A stretch of 5,672 bases of DNA from an uncultured Collinsella sp. (GTDB taxonomy: Bacteria; Actinomycetota; Coriobacteriia; Coriobacteriales; Coriobacteriaceae), in contig CAUAGV010000120.1 in NCBI GenBank assembly GCA_958428675.1, forward strand, positions 1-5,672, written 5' to 3'. The position numbers and the translations under genes were made by a program. This document shows, one piece after another, positions 4,891 to 5,672 of this stretch. Under the pieces are notes generated by a model, which saw only the letters and a list, made by a program, of their open reading frames with translations, had not been told where the DNA came from and searched no databases. Positions within the stretch are counted from its first letter, which is position 1; the number at the start of each line of letters is the position of its first letter.

Positions 4891-5415
4891 ATGGCTCGTA
4901 ATCAGAAGCAGCAGCGCGAGGCCTCCGAGTTCGAGGAGCGCGTCGTTTACATCAACCGCGTGTCGAAGACCGTCAAGGGTGGTCGTCGCATGAGCCTCGT
5001 CGCTCTCGTCGTCGTTGGTGACGGCAAGGGTAACGTCGGCGTTGGCATGGGCAAGTCCGCTGAGGTGCCCCTGGCCATCTCCAAGGCGTCTCTCGATGCC
5101 AAGAAGAACATGTTCCACGTGCCGGTGACCGAGCAGGGCACCATCCCGCACGAGGTTCTCGGCCACTTTGGTGCCGGCCGCATCATCATCAAGCCCGCTG
5201 TCGAGGGTACCGGCGTTATCGCCGGCGGCGCCGTGCGTCCCCTCTTTGAGCTTGCTGGCATCAAGAACGTCCTGTCCAAGTCCCTCGGTACCGACAACGG
5301 CCTCAACATCATCAAGGCTGCCGTCGAGGGCCTCAAGGAGCTCTCCAGCCCTGAGGACGTCGCGGCTCGCCGTGGCCTGACGGTCTCCGAGATGTTCGTC
5401 GGTAAGGAGAACTAA
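4891..5415 (+). CDS. rpsE: Small-subunit ribosomal protein S5 (uS5)
   Basis: The 174-residue protein has the double-stranded-RNA-binding-like N-terminal domain, with EFEERVVYINRVSKTVKGGRR (13-33) and ALVVVGDGKGNVGVGMGK (38-55). The C-terminal domain has TIPHEVLGHFGAG (84-96) and GTGVIAGGAVR (106-116), followed by KSLGTDNGLN. S5 supports decoding accuracy and, with S3 and S4, the mRNA entry channel. The loop around residues 25-32 (SKTVKGGR), where known spectinomycin-resistance changes fall in other bacteria, looks intact. The ATG is 10 bases after AGGAGG (4875-4880), slightly longer than its neighbours; an ATG at 4882 is immediately followed by TAG and is not used. Confidence 0.98.
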   Translation: MARNQKQQREASEFEERVVYINRVSKTVKGGRRMSLVALVVVGDGKGNVGVGMGKSAEVPLAISKASLDAKKNMFHVPVTEQGTIPHEVLGHFGAGRIIIKPAVEGTGVIAGGAVRPLFELAGIKNVLSKSLGTDNGLNIIKAAVEGLKELSSPEDVAARRGLTVSEMFVGKEN

Positions 5416-5417
5416 GC

Positions 5418-5600
5418 ATGGCTGACACCATCAAGATCAAGCAGGTCCGCAGCACCAACGGTTGCAAGCAGGACCAGGTCCGTACTGTCCGTGCCCTCGG
5501 TCTCCACAGGATCCGCGAGGTTCGCGAGATTGCTGACAACGAGTCCGTCCGCGGCATGATCTTCAAGGTCAAGCACCTTGTCGAGATTGTAGAGGAGTAG
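5418..5600 (+). CDS. rpmD: Large-subunit ribosomal protein L30 (uL30)
   Basis: The 60-residue protein is the compact bacterial L30. It has IKIKQVRSTNGCKQDQVRTV near the start, then the characteristic ALGLHRIREVREIADNESVRG and MIFKVKHLVEIVEE. It is a small 50S protein absent from some bacteria but present here in its normal place between rpsE and rplO. The start lies 2 bases after the rpsE stop, and its AAGGAG (5404-5409) is inside the end of rpsE, which favours translational coupling. Confidence 0.97.
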   Translation: MADTIKIKQVRSTNGCKQDQVRTVRALGLHRIREVREIADNESVRGMIFKVKHLVEIVEE

Positions 5601-5603
5601 CAA

Positions 5604-5672
5604 ATGCAGCTTCACGATCTTACTCCCGCGCCCGGTTCCACCAAGAACCGCAAGCGCGTCGGCCGTGGCAAT
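5604..5672 (+). CDS. rplO: Large-subunit ribosomal protein L15 (uL15), first 23 codons, cut by window edge
   Basis: The frame from ATG 5604 reads MQLHDLTPAPGSTKNRKRVG then RGN before the window ends. This matches the conserved L15 N-terminus (LHDL, then a basic KRVGRG segment). GAGGAG (5592-5597) lies 6 bases upstream and overlaps the end of rpmD, and the gap to the rpmD stop is 3 bases. In this operon secY normally follows. L15 is a late-assembling 50S protein with a long basic extension into 23S rRNA. The C-terminal part is not visible. Confidence 0.93.
   Translation, partial: MQLHDLTPAPGSTKNRKRVGRGN

Noticed and set aside
1..5672. CRISPR arrays, tRNA or rRNA genes, insertion sequences and attachment sites
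   Set aside because: I looked for regularly spaced repeats, tRNA-like cloverleaf arms, transposase motifs and terminal repeats, and saw none.

Overview
The window is chromosomal DNA from a GC-rich bacterium, most likely a gut-type actinobacterium of the class Coriobacteriia; Collinsella is my best guess. The guess rests on strong G/C bias at third codon positions, strong AGGAGG-type ribosome binding sites, the short zinc-binding form of S14, and selenium-hydroxylase maturation genes of the kind found in anaerobes. No taxonomic marker was compared by alignment, so this is inference.

Positions 1-2196 hold a small cluster for maturing a selenium-dependent molybdenum hydroxylase. yqeC lies on the minus strand and runs off the left edge. 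Divergent from it, on the plus strand, are yqeB and then an xdhC-family gene 9 bases downstream. The roughly 100-base divergent spacer is AT-rich around a palindromic TATAAT/TATTAT -10-like box and carries a GC-rich dyad that looks like an operator. No hydroxylase structural subunit and no selD is visible.

Positions 2197-2521 carry no convincing gene. They hold, in order, a long inverted repeat just after xdhC, a candidate promoter (TGGAAA, 17-base spacer, TATAGT), and a leader of about 130 nt that can fold into a long stem.

Positions 2522-5672 are the distal spc ribosomal-protein operon in the usual order: rplE (L5), rpsN (S14, zinc type), rpsH (S8), rplF (L6), rplR (L18), rpsE (S5), rpmD (L30) and the first 23 codons of rplO (L15). 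The front half has wide gaps (79, 119, 33 and 75 nt), three of which contain a stem-loop. The back half is tightly packed (14, 2 and 3 nt gaps).

The most notable point is the junction. In most bacteria rplN and rplX directly precede rplE; here the selenium-hydroxylase genes do. The ribosomal run therefore appears to start at rplE with its own promoter and structured leader. I see no clearly new enzymatic system. The novelty candidates are the split spc operon, the rplE leader, the intercistronic hairpins, the long inverted repeat and the divergent control region.
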